A DNA stretch of 7,504 nt from Desulfotignum sp. Its GTDB lineage: Bacteria; Desulfobacterota; Desulfobacteria; Desulfobacterales; Desulfobacteraceae. Location: assembly GCA_021737445.1 (NCBI GenBank), contig JAIPDY010000160.1, positions 1-7,504 on the forward strand, given 5' to 3'. The translations under genes and the position numbers were made by a program. Below, one piece after another: positions 1 through 6,870 of this stretch (the stretch's first letter is position 1; every line of letters begins with the position of its first letter). The notes below the pieces were generated by a model that saw only the letters and a program-made list of their open reading frames with translations, ran no database searches and was not told the origin of the DNA.

Positions 1-2228
1 CTGCCTGTAATGAACTTCAGGTAAATCAGGCCATCGATTTTGGATTCCGGGGAAACAACGGTAAAATTATTGCCGGTACCGGCACCACATTGATGAAATC
101 CAGCTGCGTGTTCTGCGGTGAATGTGTCCAGGTCTGCCCGGTGGGTGCCCTGGTTCCCACAAAAGCATTTCGTGATGACCGGTTTATCCCCACCAGAACC
201 GTTCGTACCACCTGCTCTTTCTGCGGGGTGGGGTGCCAGATGGATATGCATGTTCAGGACAATAAAATTGTCAAAATTGACGGGGCTGACCGCAACCTGC
301 CCCCCAATAATGCCATGCTCTGTGTCAAAGGCAGGTATGGGTTTGAGTTTGTGGCTTCTCCGGACCGCCTGACCACTCCGTTGATCAAAAAAGAGGGCAA
401 ACAGGTGCCGGCATCCTGGGACGAGGCCCTGGATCTGGTGGCAAAAAAATTTACTGAAACCCGGGACCAGCATGGACCCGATACCATGGGAGTGCTTACC
501 TCTGCACGGGCCACCAATGAAGACAATTATATAGCCCAGAAATTTACCCGGGCCGTGCTCAAGACAAACAATATCGACCATTGTGCGCGACTGTGACACA
601 GCTCCACCGTAGCCGGTCTGGCTGCAGCATTTGGAAGCGGTGCCATGACAAACACCATTGCAGATATAGAAACCTCGGATTTGATTCTGGTGACCGGGTC
701 CAATACCACGGAAAACCATCCGGTTTTGTCAACATTCATGAAACGTGCTGCCTTGAAAGGCAAAAAAATGTACGTAATCGATCCCCGGCATATCAAGCTG
801 ACCGACAACGCCGCCAAATGGCTGCGCCCCAATCCGGGGACGGATATCGCCTGGATCAACGGTCTTATGCATGTGATCATCAAAGAAGATCTCCATGACA
901 AAACCTTTATTGCGCAGCGTACAGAAAATTTTGAAGCGTTAGAGGATGTGGTGGCTGCCTACACCCCTGAGCATGTGGCAGAGATCACCGGTATTGCTGC
1001 AGATGATATCATTGAGGTGGCCCGGGAATTTGCCAGTGCCCCGGCAGCCGCCATCTGCTACTGCATGGGCATCACCCAGCACACCTGCGGAACCGACAAT
1101 GTCAAGTCCCTGGCCAACCTGTCCATGCTCTGCGGCCATCTGGGCAAACCAGGCGGCGGAGTCAATCCCCTGCGGGGCCAGAACAATGTCCAGGGGGCAT
1201 GCGACATGGGCGGGCTTCCCAATGTATTCACCGCATACCAGGCAGTGACCAAAGATGATATCCGGCAGAATTACGAAAAAGCCTGGAACGTCACAGGCAT
1301 GTCTGCCACCCCGGGGCTGCCGGTGACGGAAATGATTGAAAAAGCCTATTCCGGAGAATTCAAGTCCCTGTTCATCATTGGTGAAAATCCCATGGTATCT
1401 GACCCGGATCTGAATCATGCCAAAAAAGCCCTGTCCAATCTGGAATTTCTGGTGGTACAGGATATTTTTGAAACCGAAACCACGGCCCTGGCAGATGTGG
1501 TACTGCCAGCGGCTTGCTTTGCGGAAAAAGACGGGACCTTCACCAACACAGAGCGACGGGTCCAGCGGGTGAGAAAAGCGGTGGATGCACCGGAAGATGC
1601 CAGACTGGACTGGGAGATCATCTGTGACATTGCCCGGCGCATGGGCTATGATATGGGTTATGAAAACAGCCATGAAATCTTCAAGGAGATCTGTGCGGTG
1701 ACCCCTTCCTACAAAGGCATCACCTGGGAACGCATCGACAAGGTCGGTATCCACTGGCCCTGTCCGGATGAAAACCATCCCGGCACCCCGATTCTTCATA
1801 CCACCCAGTTCACCCGGGGCAAGGGACTGTTCCATGCCATAGAACACCAGCCCCCTGCTGAGGTGCCGGATGCGGATTATCCCTTTATTCTCACCACCGG
1901 CAGGGTGCTCTACCATTACCATACCCGCACCATGACCATGCGCACAGAGGGGCTCAATATCCTCTCACCGGAATGTTTTGTGGAAATATCCAGGACCGAT
2001 GCCAGAAAACTGGGTCTGGATACCGGCGATCTGGTGAATGTTTCATCCAGGCGGGGCCGGATCAGCGCCAAGCTCAAGGTGTCGCACAAGGCAGTGGCAG
2101 GGACCGTTTTTATCCCCTTTCATTTTGCCCAGTCAGCCGCCAATGAACTGACCAATGCCAAACTGGACCCCACCGCCAAAATTCCGGAACTCAAGGTATG
2201 TGCCATCAACATTGGGCCGGCAGCATGA
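1..2228 (+). CDS. fdhA: Selenocysteine-containing formate dehydrogenase, catalytic (alpha) subunit, NuoG-like N-terminus; 5'-truncated by window edge
   Basis: This subunit interconverts formate and CO2 at a Mo/W bis-MGD centre, probably in the cytoplasm because it is a NuoG-fused type. The frame is open from base 3; 741 residues are visible and the start lies upstream. Window residue C2 followed by NELQ, then C35, C38, C41 and C45 (CVFCGECVQVCP), form the end of a NuoG-type ferredoxin region. C71, C74, C78 and C107 are the Fe-S ligands of the molybdopterin domain (CSFCGVGC, then LCVKGRYG). Codon 198 is TGA inside HCARL-U-HSSTVAGL, the family's catalytic Sec/Cys position, and the same frame continues with typical FdhA blocks (RGQNNVQGACDMGG, ENPMVSDPD, VVLPAACFAEKDGTFTNTERR) to a molydop-binding C-terminal domain ending at TGA 2226-2228. 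A naive gene finder would split it at 594. It converges on the nuoEF-like pair, its likely electron-transfer partners. Whether Mo or W is used cannot be told. Confidence 0.94.
594..596 (+). other. In-frame UGA decoded as selenocysteine
   Basis: The TGA lies in the same frame as both flanking coding blocks. It replaces the residue that in E. coli FdhF is Sec140 and in other homologues is Cys, between CARL and HSSTVAG. No frameshift is needed to join the two halves, and coding similarity to formate dehydrogenases resumes in the next codon (CAC, His). Recoding rather than truncation is therefore the natural reading. It requires selA, selB, selC and selD elsewhere in the genome. Confidence 0.93.
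603..635 (+). promoter_or_regulatory. Putative bacterial SECIS element in fdhA mRNA
   Basis: Directly after the UGA, GTAGCC (609-614) pairs with GGCTGC (620-625), including one G-U wobble, around the loop GGTCT (615-619). The loop matches the GGUCU core of the E. coli fdhF SECIS recognised by SelB. The upper helix begins 12 nt after the UGA, close to the spacing in fdhF. A lower helix, TCCA (603-606) with TGGA (632-635), can extend it across an internal loop. The element lies inside the coding sequence, as expected for bacteria. Confidence 0.8.
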
Positions 2229-2238
2229 TGCGCCGGCC

Positions 2239-2261
2239 TCCTGCCTGATCAGGATTTTGTT
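2239..2261 (+). terminator. Possible weak intrinsic terminator after fdhA
   Basis: TCCTG (2239-2243) pairs with CAGGA (2250-2254) around a 6-nt loop and is followed at once by TTTTGTT, starting 10 nt after the fdhA stop. The 5-bp stem is short, so this is a tentative call; the larger hairpin just downstream may do the work. Confidence 0.35.
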
Positions 2262-2299
2262 GCCGGGCCGGACAAACGCTGTTTTCCGGCCCGGGCAAC
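2259..2299. terminator. Large GC-rich hairpin between the convergent fdhA and nuoF-like genes
   Basis: The arms 2259-2272 and 2285-2299 are complementary over 14 bp with a single unpaired base. Four more pairs (AAAC 2274-2277 with GTTT 2281-2284) close it to a 3-nt loop. It fills most of the 75-bp gap between two convergent stop codons, which suits a bidirectional transcription barrier or 3'-end stabiliser. Neither strand shows a proper U-tract right after it (ATAATTATG on +, AAAATCCT on -), so ordinary intrinsic termination is uncertain. Confidence 0.55.
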
Positions 2300-2303
2300 A
2301 TAA

Positions 2304-4217
2304 TTATGATGTCTCTGTTTCAGCAGCTGCCTCCACTTTGACCCGAGGGGATACACAATCCACAGCACTGAATTTGGCAGGGCATTTTTCCTGGCATACC
2401 CCGCACTGGACACACACGGACTGATCAACCACATGCACCTTTTTCTTTTCGCCTGAAATGGCGCTCACCGGACATGATTTGGCGCAGATGCCGCATCCTT
2501 TGCATTTGTCTTCCCTGATAACAAAGGAAATCAGTGATTTACATACCTTTGCCGGGCAGCGCTTTTCAAAAATATGGGCTTCATACTCATCCTTGAAATA
2601 CCGCAGGGTGGTGAGTACCGGGTTGGCAGCTGTCTGTCCCAGGCCGCACACCGAACCGCCGTGAACCGCAAGGCTCAGCTCATAGAGCAGGTCCAGATCC
2701 TCCTTTCTTCCTTTGCCCTTACAGATTTCCTTTAAAATTTCCAGCAGCTGTTTGGTTCCCAGCCGGCAGGGCACGCACTGACCGCAGGATTCGATTTCCG
2801 TGAAATCCAGAAAATACCGGGCCACATCCACCATGCAGGTTTTCTCATCCATCACCACCATGCCGCCTGATCCCATTATGGAGCCGGCTTCATCCAGTGA
2901 GTCATAATCAATGGGGGTGTCCAGCAGGGATGCAGGCAGGCAGCCGCCGGAAGGACCGCCGGTCTGGACCGCCTTGAATTCAGCCCCGTCAGGCACACCG
3001 CCGCCGATATCATAGATTATCTCCCGAAGGGTGATGCCCATGGGTACTTCGATGAGACCGCAGTTATTGACCGCGCCGGTTAGGGCGAAAATCGCGGTGC
3101 CCGTACTTTTTTCGGTTCCCACACTGGCGAACCATTCTGCACCTTTGGTGATGATCATGGGGGCTGAAGAAAAGCTTTTCACATTGTTGAGCAGGGTGGG
3201 TTTGTCATAGAGCCCGATCTCTGTGGTTCTCGGGCGGGGAGCCACCCGGGGCATGCCACGTTTGCCCTCGATGGAAAGGGTCAGGGCGGTGGATTCGCCG
3301 CAGACAAAGGCCCCGGCACCCGGAAAGATTTTGATCTCAAAGTTGAAGTTGGTGCCCATGATATTTTTCCCCAGAAATCCCTTTTCATGGGCCTGGGCAA
3401 TGGCCCGCTCCAGACGTCTGATGGCCAGGGGATATTCGGCCCTGACATAGATATACCCGGTTTCCGCTCCGATGGTGTACCCGGCGATGATCATGCCTTC
3501 CAGCACGGAATGGGGGTCTCCTTCAATAACGGCCCGGTCCATGAATGCACCCGGGTCCCCTTCATCTGCATTGCACACCACATATTTGGGGGTGCCTTTG
3601 GCTGCCAGTCCAGCCTCCCATTTGCGGCCGGCGGGAAATCCGCCGCCGCCCCGGCCCCGCAGGCCGGAAGCTTTCATCTCATCCACCACATCCTGCTGGG
3701 TCATGGTGGTCAGGGCCTTGTGCAGCCCCTCATATCCCTGGTTGGCGATGTAGTGGGTGATGTTGGTGGGGTCGATGATGCCGCAGTTGCGGAACACCCG
3801 GCGTTCCTGGGGTTTGAAGGAGGGGGTGTCAAGAAATCTGGTAACCCCTTTGATTTTCCCTTCTCCAAAGCTGCCCAGGGTATACTGGGGCAACGGGTCA
3901 TCTCCCAGCAGGTAGGCATCGATGATTTCGGTCACCATGTCGGGATTGACATTTTTATAGCTGATGGTGGGTTTGCCGGGCTTGTCTATGTTCACCAACG
4001 GTTCGGCGTAACAGGGACCGCTACACCCGACCTCCCGGATGTGGGCGGTGATGTTTTTTTGGGCCAGCTCATCTTCAAACGCCTTGACCACAGCCATGGC
4101 GCCGGCTGATCTGCCGCAGGTGGCAGTACCGACGGCGATCTGCGGGGCCTTGCCTTTTTGCAGGGCATCCCATTCCTCCTGGGCCTGTTTCTGTATGTCA
4201 GCAAACGTCATGGTCAT
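2304..4217 (-). CDS. nuoF: NuoF-like NAD(P)(H)/FMN-binding diaphorase subunit with C-terminal 2x[4Fe-4S] ferredoxin domain (HydB/HndC type)
   Basis: A 637-residue electron-transfer subunit that passes electrons between NAD(P)(H), bound FMN and Fe-S clusters. Domains in order: a thioredoxin-like 2Fe-2S fold (about 1-110; C34, C65, C69); a Complex I 51-kDa core with the glycine-rich GRGGGGFP loop (about 188-195), NADEGDPGAF (216-225) and GAGAFVCGEST (300-310); SLBB and the N3-type 4Fe-4S site SCGQCVPC (C478, C481, C484) with C524; and two ferredoxin motifs, C572/575/578/582 and C602/605/608/612. At 637 aa it is longer than Complex I NuoF, as in HydB/HndC of soluble hydrogenases and formate dehydrogenases. 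The start is the ATG at 4217: AGGAGG lies 8 nt upstream and the codon overlaps the nuoE-like stop as ATGA. A longer frame to 4325 lies within nuoE. The likely catalytic partner is the convergent FdhA (inference); a hydrogenase elsewhere is possible. Confidence 0.93.
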   Translation of the reverse strand: MTMTFADIQKQAQEEWDALQKGKAPQIAVGTATCGRSAGAMAVVKAFEDELAQKNITAHIREVGCSGPCYAEPLVNIDKPGKPTISYKNVNPDMVTEIIDAYLLGDDPLPQYTLGSFGEGKIKGVTRFLDTPSFKPQERRVFRNCGIIDPTNITHYIANQGYEGLHKALTTMTQQDVVDEMKASGLRGRGGGGFPAGRKWEAGLAAKGTPKYVVCNADEGDPGAFMDRAVIEGDPHSVLEGMIIAGYTIGAETGYIYVRAEYPLAIRRLERAIAQAHEKGFLGKNIMGTNFNFEIKIFPGAGAFVCGESTALTLSIEGKRGMPRVAPRPRTTEIGLYDKPTLLNNVKSFSSAPMIITKGAEWFASVGTEKSTGTAIFALTGAVNNCGLIEVPMGITLREIIYDIGGGVPDGAEFKAVQTGGPSGGCLPASLLDTPIDYDSLDEAGSIMGSGGMVVMDEKTCMVDVARYFLDFTEIESCGQCVPCRLGTKQLLEILKEICKGKGRKEDLDLLYELSLAVHGGSVCGLGQTAANPVLTTLRYFKDEYEAHIFEKRCPAKVCKSLISFVIREDKCKGCGICAKSCPVSAISGEKKKVHVVDQSVCVQCGVCQEKCPAKFSAVDCVSPRVKVEAAAETETS

Positions 4218-4669
4218 TGTGCTTTCCTCCTGTCGATAATTTCCGAAACCATTTTGGGGGTCAGTTTGGCTTCCACATCCTCGTCGATCATCACACAGGG
4301 TGCCAGGGCGCAGCAGCCGATGCAAGCCACTGTCTCCAGTGTATATTCCTTGTCTTCAGTGGTTTCCCCTTCAACAATGCCCAAAGACCTTTCTGTTTCT
4401 TCTAAAATTTTTTCCGCCCCACGGACATGGCAGGCAGTGCCCCTGCATACCATAAAGGAATGCTTTCCCCTGGGGGTGAAACGGAACTGGGCATAAAAAG
4501 ATGCCACTGCAAACACCCGGCTTTCCGGCAGGCCGGTTACCCTGGCTATTTCAAGCATGGCTTCATCCGGCAGATAACCCAGCTCTGCCTGTACTTTCTG
4601 CAGAATCGGGATGAGCGCATCCCGTTTTCCTTTGTAGGGTGAAAGTATCTCACTCAAACGATCTTCCAT
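4214..4669 (-). CDS. nuoE: NuoE-like [2Fe-2S] subunit of NAD(P)-linked formate dehydrogenase/hydrogenase
   Basis: A 151-residue protein of the Complex I 24-kDa / HydC-HndA family: an N-terminal helical bundle (YKGKRDALIPILQKVQAELGYLP, the typical 'bacterial-type helical' segment shown here in part) followed by a thioredoxin-like 2Fe-2S domain. The cluster ligands are C75 and C80 (CRGTAC) and C116 and C120 (CIGCC); an extra cysteine, C119, lies between the last pair. It normally docks on NuoF and relays electrons to or from the FMN. The start is ATG 4669, because AAGGAGG lies 8 nt upstream; the frame stays open upstream to 4771, but that extension is AT-rich and lacks family similarity. The stop overlaps the nuoF-like start (ATGA), implying translational coupling. 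It is the first gene of a two-gene transcript. Confidence 0.93.
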   Translation of the reverse strand: MEDRLSEILSPYKGKRDALIPILQKVQAELGYLPDEAMLEIARVTGLPESRVFAVASFYAQFRFTPRGKHSFMVCRGTACHVRGAEKILEETERSLGIVEGETTEDKEYTLETVACIGCCALAPCVMIDEDVEAKLTPKMVSEIIDRRKAQ

Positions 4670-4934
4670 TCTGTCTCCCTCCTTAGCTTGTCGGTCTGGT
4701 GCAAGTGGCGTTTCATTTTTTAAATTGTGGATATTACAATATCTGATCAAAAATTTAAATACCCATTGCAAAAATAGCCTGTTTTGTTCAGATACTGCAT
4801 ATCACAAAAATCTGATCTATGCTATGCTTAAGGGTGATAATGGGATTGATAAACAGGTCCTGGGATACTGGGACCGGAAAACAGCATAAATAGAAAGATA
4901 ATCTGTTTTTGTGCCGCAAAGGAGATACACGTTG
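4670..4934. promoter_or_regulatory. Divergent intergenic promoter region (nuoE-like operon / sensor gene)
   Basis: This AT-rich stretch lies between two divergent starts and shows no coding signal. It holds a perfect inverted repeat GATATT-AC-AATATC (4730-4743), which overlaps a shorter TTGT/ACAA pair (4725-4739). It also has two copies of ATCTGATC (4741-4748 and 4810-4817) and a 5-bp hairpin, GGTCC/GGACC (4856-4860 with 4871-4875), in the sensor leader. I could not identify a convincing sigma70 or sigma54 promoter on either strand. TATGCT at 4818-4823 or 4823-4828 is a weak -10 candidate for the + gene. The inverted repeat is a candidate operator; its regulator is unknown. Confidence 0.4.
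4918..4924 (+). promoter_or_regulatory. Ribosome binding site that sets the sensor gene start
   Basis: AAAGGAG lies 7 nt before a TTG (4932) and 10 nt before a GTG (4935). It lies inside the longer frame that opens with GTG 4911, which makes that earlier start unlikely. Confidence 0.65.
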
Positions 4935-5720
4935 GTGAGAATCTGTGGCAGGCCACAACCTATTTTTTGTGTCCTGGGGGTGATCTGTCTGCTGTTTTTT
5001 TTGGGGATAGACACAGGCAGATCCCAAACGCCCGCACCCGGGCAGCCATCCGCTGAAACTGTCTCCATAGCTGTGCAGAACAATTTTCCGCCGTTTTCCT
5101 TTTTTGTCAGGGGAAAAGTGGCCGGGTTTACCATTGATTACTTAAATCTGCTGTCTGAAGAAACCAAAATGGTATTCACCCTTGTTCCCGGAACATGGGA
5201 GGAAAGTCTTACCAGATTTAGAAACGGTGAGGTGGATGCCATCACAGAGATATCCCATACACCTGAACGGGAGGCCTTTACCCGGTTCACCACCCCCTAT
5301 TACCTGATCCCCACCGTGGTATATACCCGGGAGAACAGTTTTTCCTATAACGGCGTGGAAACCCTGAAGGGAAAAGATGTGGGTATGGAGACCGGAATTT
5401 ATTACAAAGACTATCTGCAGGCTTATCCCGAAATCCGGATCATGGAGATCGAAGATACCAGTGAATTGATGAAAAAGCTGTCTTTCGGGGAGATAGATGC
5501 GGTTGTCACCAATATCAATATCGGCAATTTCATGATCAAGCGGCATGTGCTGGAAAATATTCGGCTGGCGGGAAAGATCGATATTCCCGCTATTGAAAGT
5601 GAGGATTTGCGTATCGGTGTCAGAAAAGACAGGCAAAAGGTACATGTGCTGCTGCAAGAAGCCATGAACAGCATCCCCCCCTTATCTGTCGTTGCCCCTG
5701 GTGATTGCCACCCGCAGTGA
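4935..5720 (+). CDS. Periplasmic solute-binding (SBP_bac_3) sensor module; 5' part of a frameshifted sensor diguanylate cyclase
   Basis: The N-terminus carries a hydrophobic stretch (PIFCVLGVICLLFFLGI, about residues 9-25), a signal peptide or signal anchor without a clear AxA cleavage site. A family-3 solute-binding domain follows: VSIAVQNNFPPFSFF, FTIDYLNLL, the TPEREAFTRFTTPY signature, then the second lobe to LRIGVRKDRQ. Such domains bind amino acids or similar small ligands in the periplasm; the ligand here cannot be told. The last 12 codons before TGA 5718-5720 (after SIPP) resemble nothing in the family. Shifting by one base at the C-run 5675-5681 continues into the next reading frame with a typical block, so this frame is probably the front of one protein with the GGDEF part at 5692-6738. 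Start: GTG 4935 or TTG 4932, both served by AAAGGAG. Confidence 0.8.
   Translation: MRICGRPQPIFCVLGVICLLFFLGIDTGRSQTPAPGQPSAETVSIAVQNNFPPFSFFVRGKVAGFTIDYLNLLSEETKMVFTLVPGTWEESLTRFRNGEVDAITEISHTPEREAFTRFTTPYYLIPTVVYTRENSFSYNGVETLKGKDVGMETGIYYKDYLQAYPEIRIMEIEDTSELMKKLSFGEIDAVVTNINIGNFMIKRHVLENIRLAGKIDIPAIESEDLRIGVRKDRQKVHVLLQEAMNSIPPLSVVAPGDCHPQ
5675..5681 (+). other. C7 homopolymer at the frame junction of the sensor gene
   Basis: In frame 0 the run reads ATC CCC CCC TTA and soon reaches a stop at 5718. With six C residues, or a +1 slip of tRNA-Pro from CCC to CCT, translation becomes SIPPYLSLPLVIATR, a typical solute-binding-domain block, and continues to 6738 as one 608-residue protein. The same place is also the seam where about 78 expected residues of the second binding module are absent. 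Error, mutation, phase variation or programmed slip cannot be separated from sequence alone. Confidence 0.7.
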
Positions 5721-6738
5721 CGAATTTTTTGTGGGAGATCTCAAAAGCCTTTCAAAAAAACATATCGGGCTGGTGGACCGGGGAGAATTGGCCGCACGTT
5801 TTAAGAAGACCTATCCAGGTATAGTGTTTGAGACGGTGAGTTCCGCCAGGGACGGGTTGAAGCATGTCCAGAACAAGAAACTGTTCGCATTTGTGGACAC
5901 CATCCCATCCATTGCCTATGCGGTGAAAAACAACAATTTCTATAATATCAAGGTATCGGGCAAACTGGAGGAAACCTTGCCGGTCAGTGCGGCGGTTCGT
6001 TCGGGAAACCAGGCCCTGGCCACAGTACTGGACAAAATACTTCAGAACATCCCTGTCGAAGACAAAGAAAAAGTGGTGGACCGGTGGATATCCATCAGCC
6101 TGGAAGAAAAGGTGGATTACACCATGGTCTGGCAGATTTCCATCGGTTTGGGCCTGGTTCTGGCGGCAGCGGTTGTCTGGCTCAAAAAGGTACAGGGCTT
6201 CAATCGCAGAATATCCCGGGCCTATACCCTGCTTGAGGAAAAAAATATCGAACTGGAGCAGCTTTCCATTACCGACAGCTTGACCGGTCTTTATAACCGC
6301 CATAAACTGGATGTGCATCTTGTCCAGGAAAAGCAAAGAGCGGACCGGTATAACCGGCTGTTTTCACTTGTGATTATGGATATAGATCATTTTAAATCGG
6401 TCAATGACCGGTTCGGTCACCAGACCGGGGATGAGGTGCTCAGGCAGATGGGCTCACTGATCAAAAAAAGCATCCGGTCGTCTGATATTCCGGGCCGCTG
6501 GGGCGGCGAGGAGTTTTTGATCATTTGTCCTGAAACAGACAGACAGGGGGCACAAACCCTTGCAGAAGAGATCAGAAAAGATATTCAGGCCGGTTCCTTT
6601 CTTCCGGAGACCACCATCACCATCAGCGGCGGGGTGGCTGAATATGAATCAAAAGAGGACAGTGAAAAACTGGTAAAGCGGGCCGATGACAACCTGTATA
6701 AGGCAAAGCATTCAGGAAGAAACAGGATTTGTGCATAA
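5692..6738 (+). CDS. Partial SBP domain + transmembrane segment + GGDEF diguanylate cyclase; 3' part of the frameshifted sensor gene
   Basis: This part begins mid-domain with LPLVIATRSDEFF and carries a second solute-binding module lacking its first lobe, ending near LDKILQNIPVEDKEKVVDRW. One transmembrane helix follows (about 6124-6183, ISIGLGLVLAAAVVWL), then a short coiled linker (LLEEKNIELEQL). The GGDEF domain has DSLTGLYNR, the metal-binding DIDHFK, active-site GGEEF (6502-6516) and an RSSD inhibitory-site motif (6475-6486) five residues before it. All catalytic features for making c-di-GMP from GTP are present. The TTG at 5692 has no Shine-Dalgarno, and the frame is closed upstream by TGA 5665-5667. 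Without the upstream half it would also lack a signal sequence to place the sensor in the periplasm. It is therefore better read as the rear of the gene starting at 4935, either a pseudogene or a frameshifted gene. Confidence 0.82.
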   Translation: MPLVIATRSDEFFVGDLKSLSKKHIGLVDRGELAARFKKTYPGIVFETVSSARDGLKHVQNKKLFAFVDTIPSIAYAVKNNNFYNIKVSGKLEETLPVSAAVRSGNQALATVLDKILQNIPVEDKEKVVDRWISISLEEKVDYTMVWQISIGLGLVLAAAVVWLKKVQGFNRRISRAYTLLEEKNIELEQLSITDSLTGLYNRHKLDVHLVQEKQRADRYNRLFSLVIMDIDHFKSVNDRFGHQTGDEVLRQMGSLIKKSIRSSDIPGRWGGEEFLIICPETDRQGAQTLAEEIRKDIQAGSFLPETTITISGGVAEYESKEDSEKLVKRADDNLYKAKHSGRNRICA

Positions 6739-6742
6739 AAAA

Positions 6743-6830
6743 TGGTGCCGGAGGCGAGACTCGAACTCGCAAGGGCATGAAGCCCGGAGGATTTTGAGTC
6801 CTCTGCGTCTACCAATTCCACCACTCCGGC
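6743..6830 (-). tRNA. tRNA-Leu (anticodon CAA)
   Basis: A complete class II tRNA of 88 nt with encoded CCA (6743-6745). The acceptor pair is GCCGGAG/CTCCGGC (6824-6830 with 6747-6753), with discriminator A at 6746. The D region reads TGGTGGAATTGGTAGACGC, as in bacterial Leu tRNAs. The anticodon stem GAGGA/TCCTC encloses loop CTCAAAA, placing CAA at 6794-6796 (reads UUG). A long variable arm forms GGGC/GCCC, and the T-arm is GCGAG-TTCGAGT-CTCGC. The CCA is followed immediately by six T on this strand (6737-6742), which could serve as a termination tract. Its 3' end is 4 nt from the stop of the convergent GGDEF gene. Confidence 0.96.
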
Positions 6831-6841
6831 ACGAACTTCTC

Positions 6842-6870
6842 TTATTAATGAAAAAGGGCGGTTTTGTCAA
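6842..6870 (-). promoter_or_regulatory. Sigma70-type promoter of tRNA-Leu
   Basis: On the minus strand a perfect -35 TTGACA (6870-6865) is separated by 17 nt from TAATAA (6847-6842), an imperfect -10. The tRNA 5' end at 6830 lies 11 nt beyond the -10, leaving only a few nucleotides of leader. It sits in the gap between tsaC and the tRNA, so the tRNA need not depend on read-through from tsaC. Confidence 0.7.

Noticed and set aside
90..596. Stand-alone 168-residue protein ending at TGA 594
   Set aside because: It begins mid-ferredoxin domain and ends at the catalytic residue; the frame is open upstream to the edge and continues downstream through the Sec codon.
939..1922. 327-codon open frame on the minus strand
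   Set aside because: It lies entirely antisense to conserved fdhA coding sequence and its translation matches no recognisable domain.
645..2228. Separate gene starting at ATG 645
   Set aside because: The preceding 16 codons after the TGA (HSSTVAGL and onward) are clearly FdhA sequence in the same frame, and no ribosome binding site is evident before 645.
3387..4109. 240-codon open frame on the plus strand
   Set aside because: It is antisense to the nuoF-like gene; the glycine-rich composition is a shadow of that gene's codons.
4218..4325. N-terminal extension of the nuoF-like protein to 4325
   Set aside because: It overlaps nuoE coding sequence out of frame, while ATG 4217 has AGGAGG at 8 nt and the ATGA overlap.
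4670..4771. N-terminal extension of the nuoE-like protein to 4771
   Set aside because: It is AT-rich, lacks family similarity, and would place the good Shine-Dalgarno (4684-4678) inside the gene.
4670..4934. Sigma54 promoter or c-di-GMP riboswitch before the sensor gene
   Set aside because: No GG-N10-GC element with the right context and no GEMM-type conserved core was seen; the GGTCC/GGACC hairpin alone is not enough.
5142..6336. Two long minus-strand frames (5142-5657 and 5752-6336)
   Set aside because: Both are antisense shadows of the sensor gene with no domain or ribosome binding signal.
6743..6830. tRNA-Leu as an integration (att) site
   Set aside because: There is no duplicated tRNA 3' end, integrase or foreign-looking DNA within the window.
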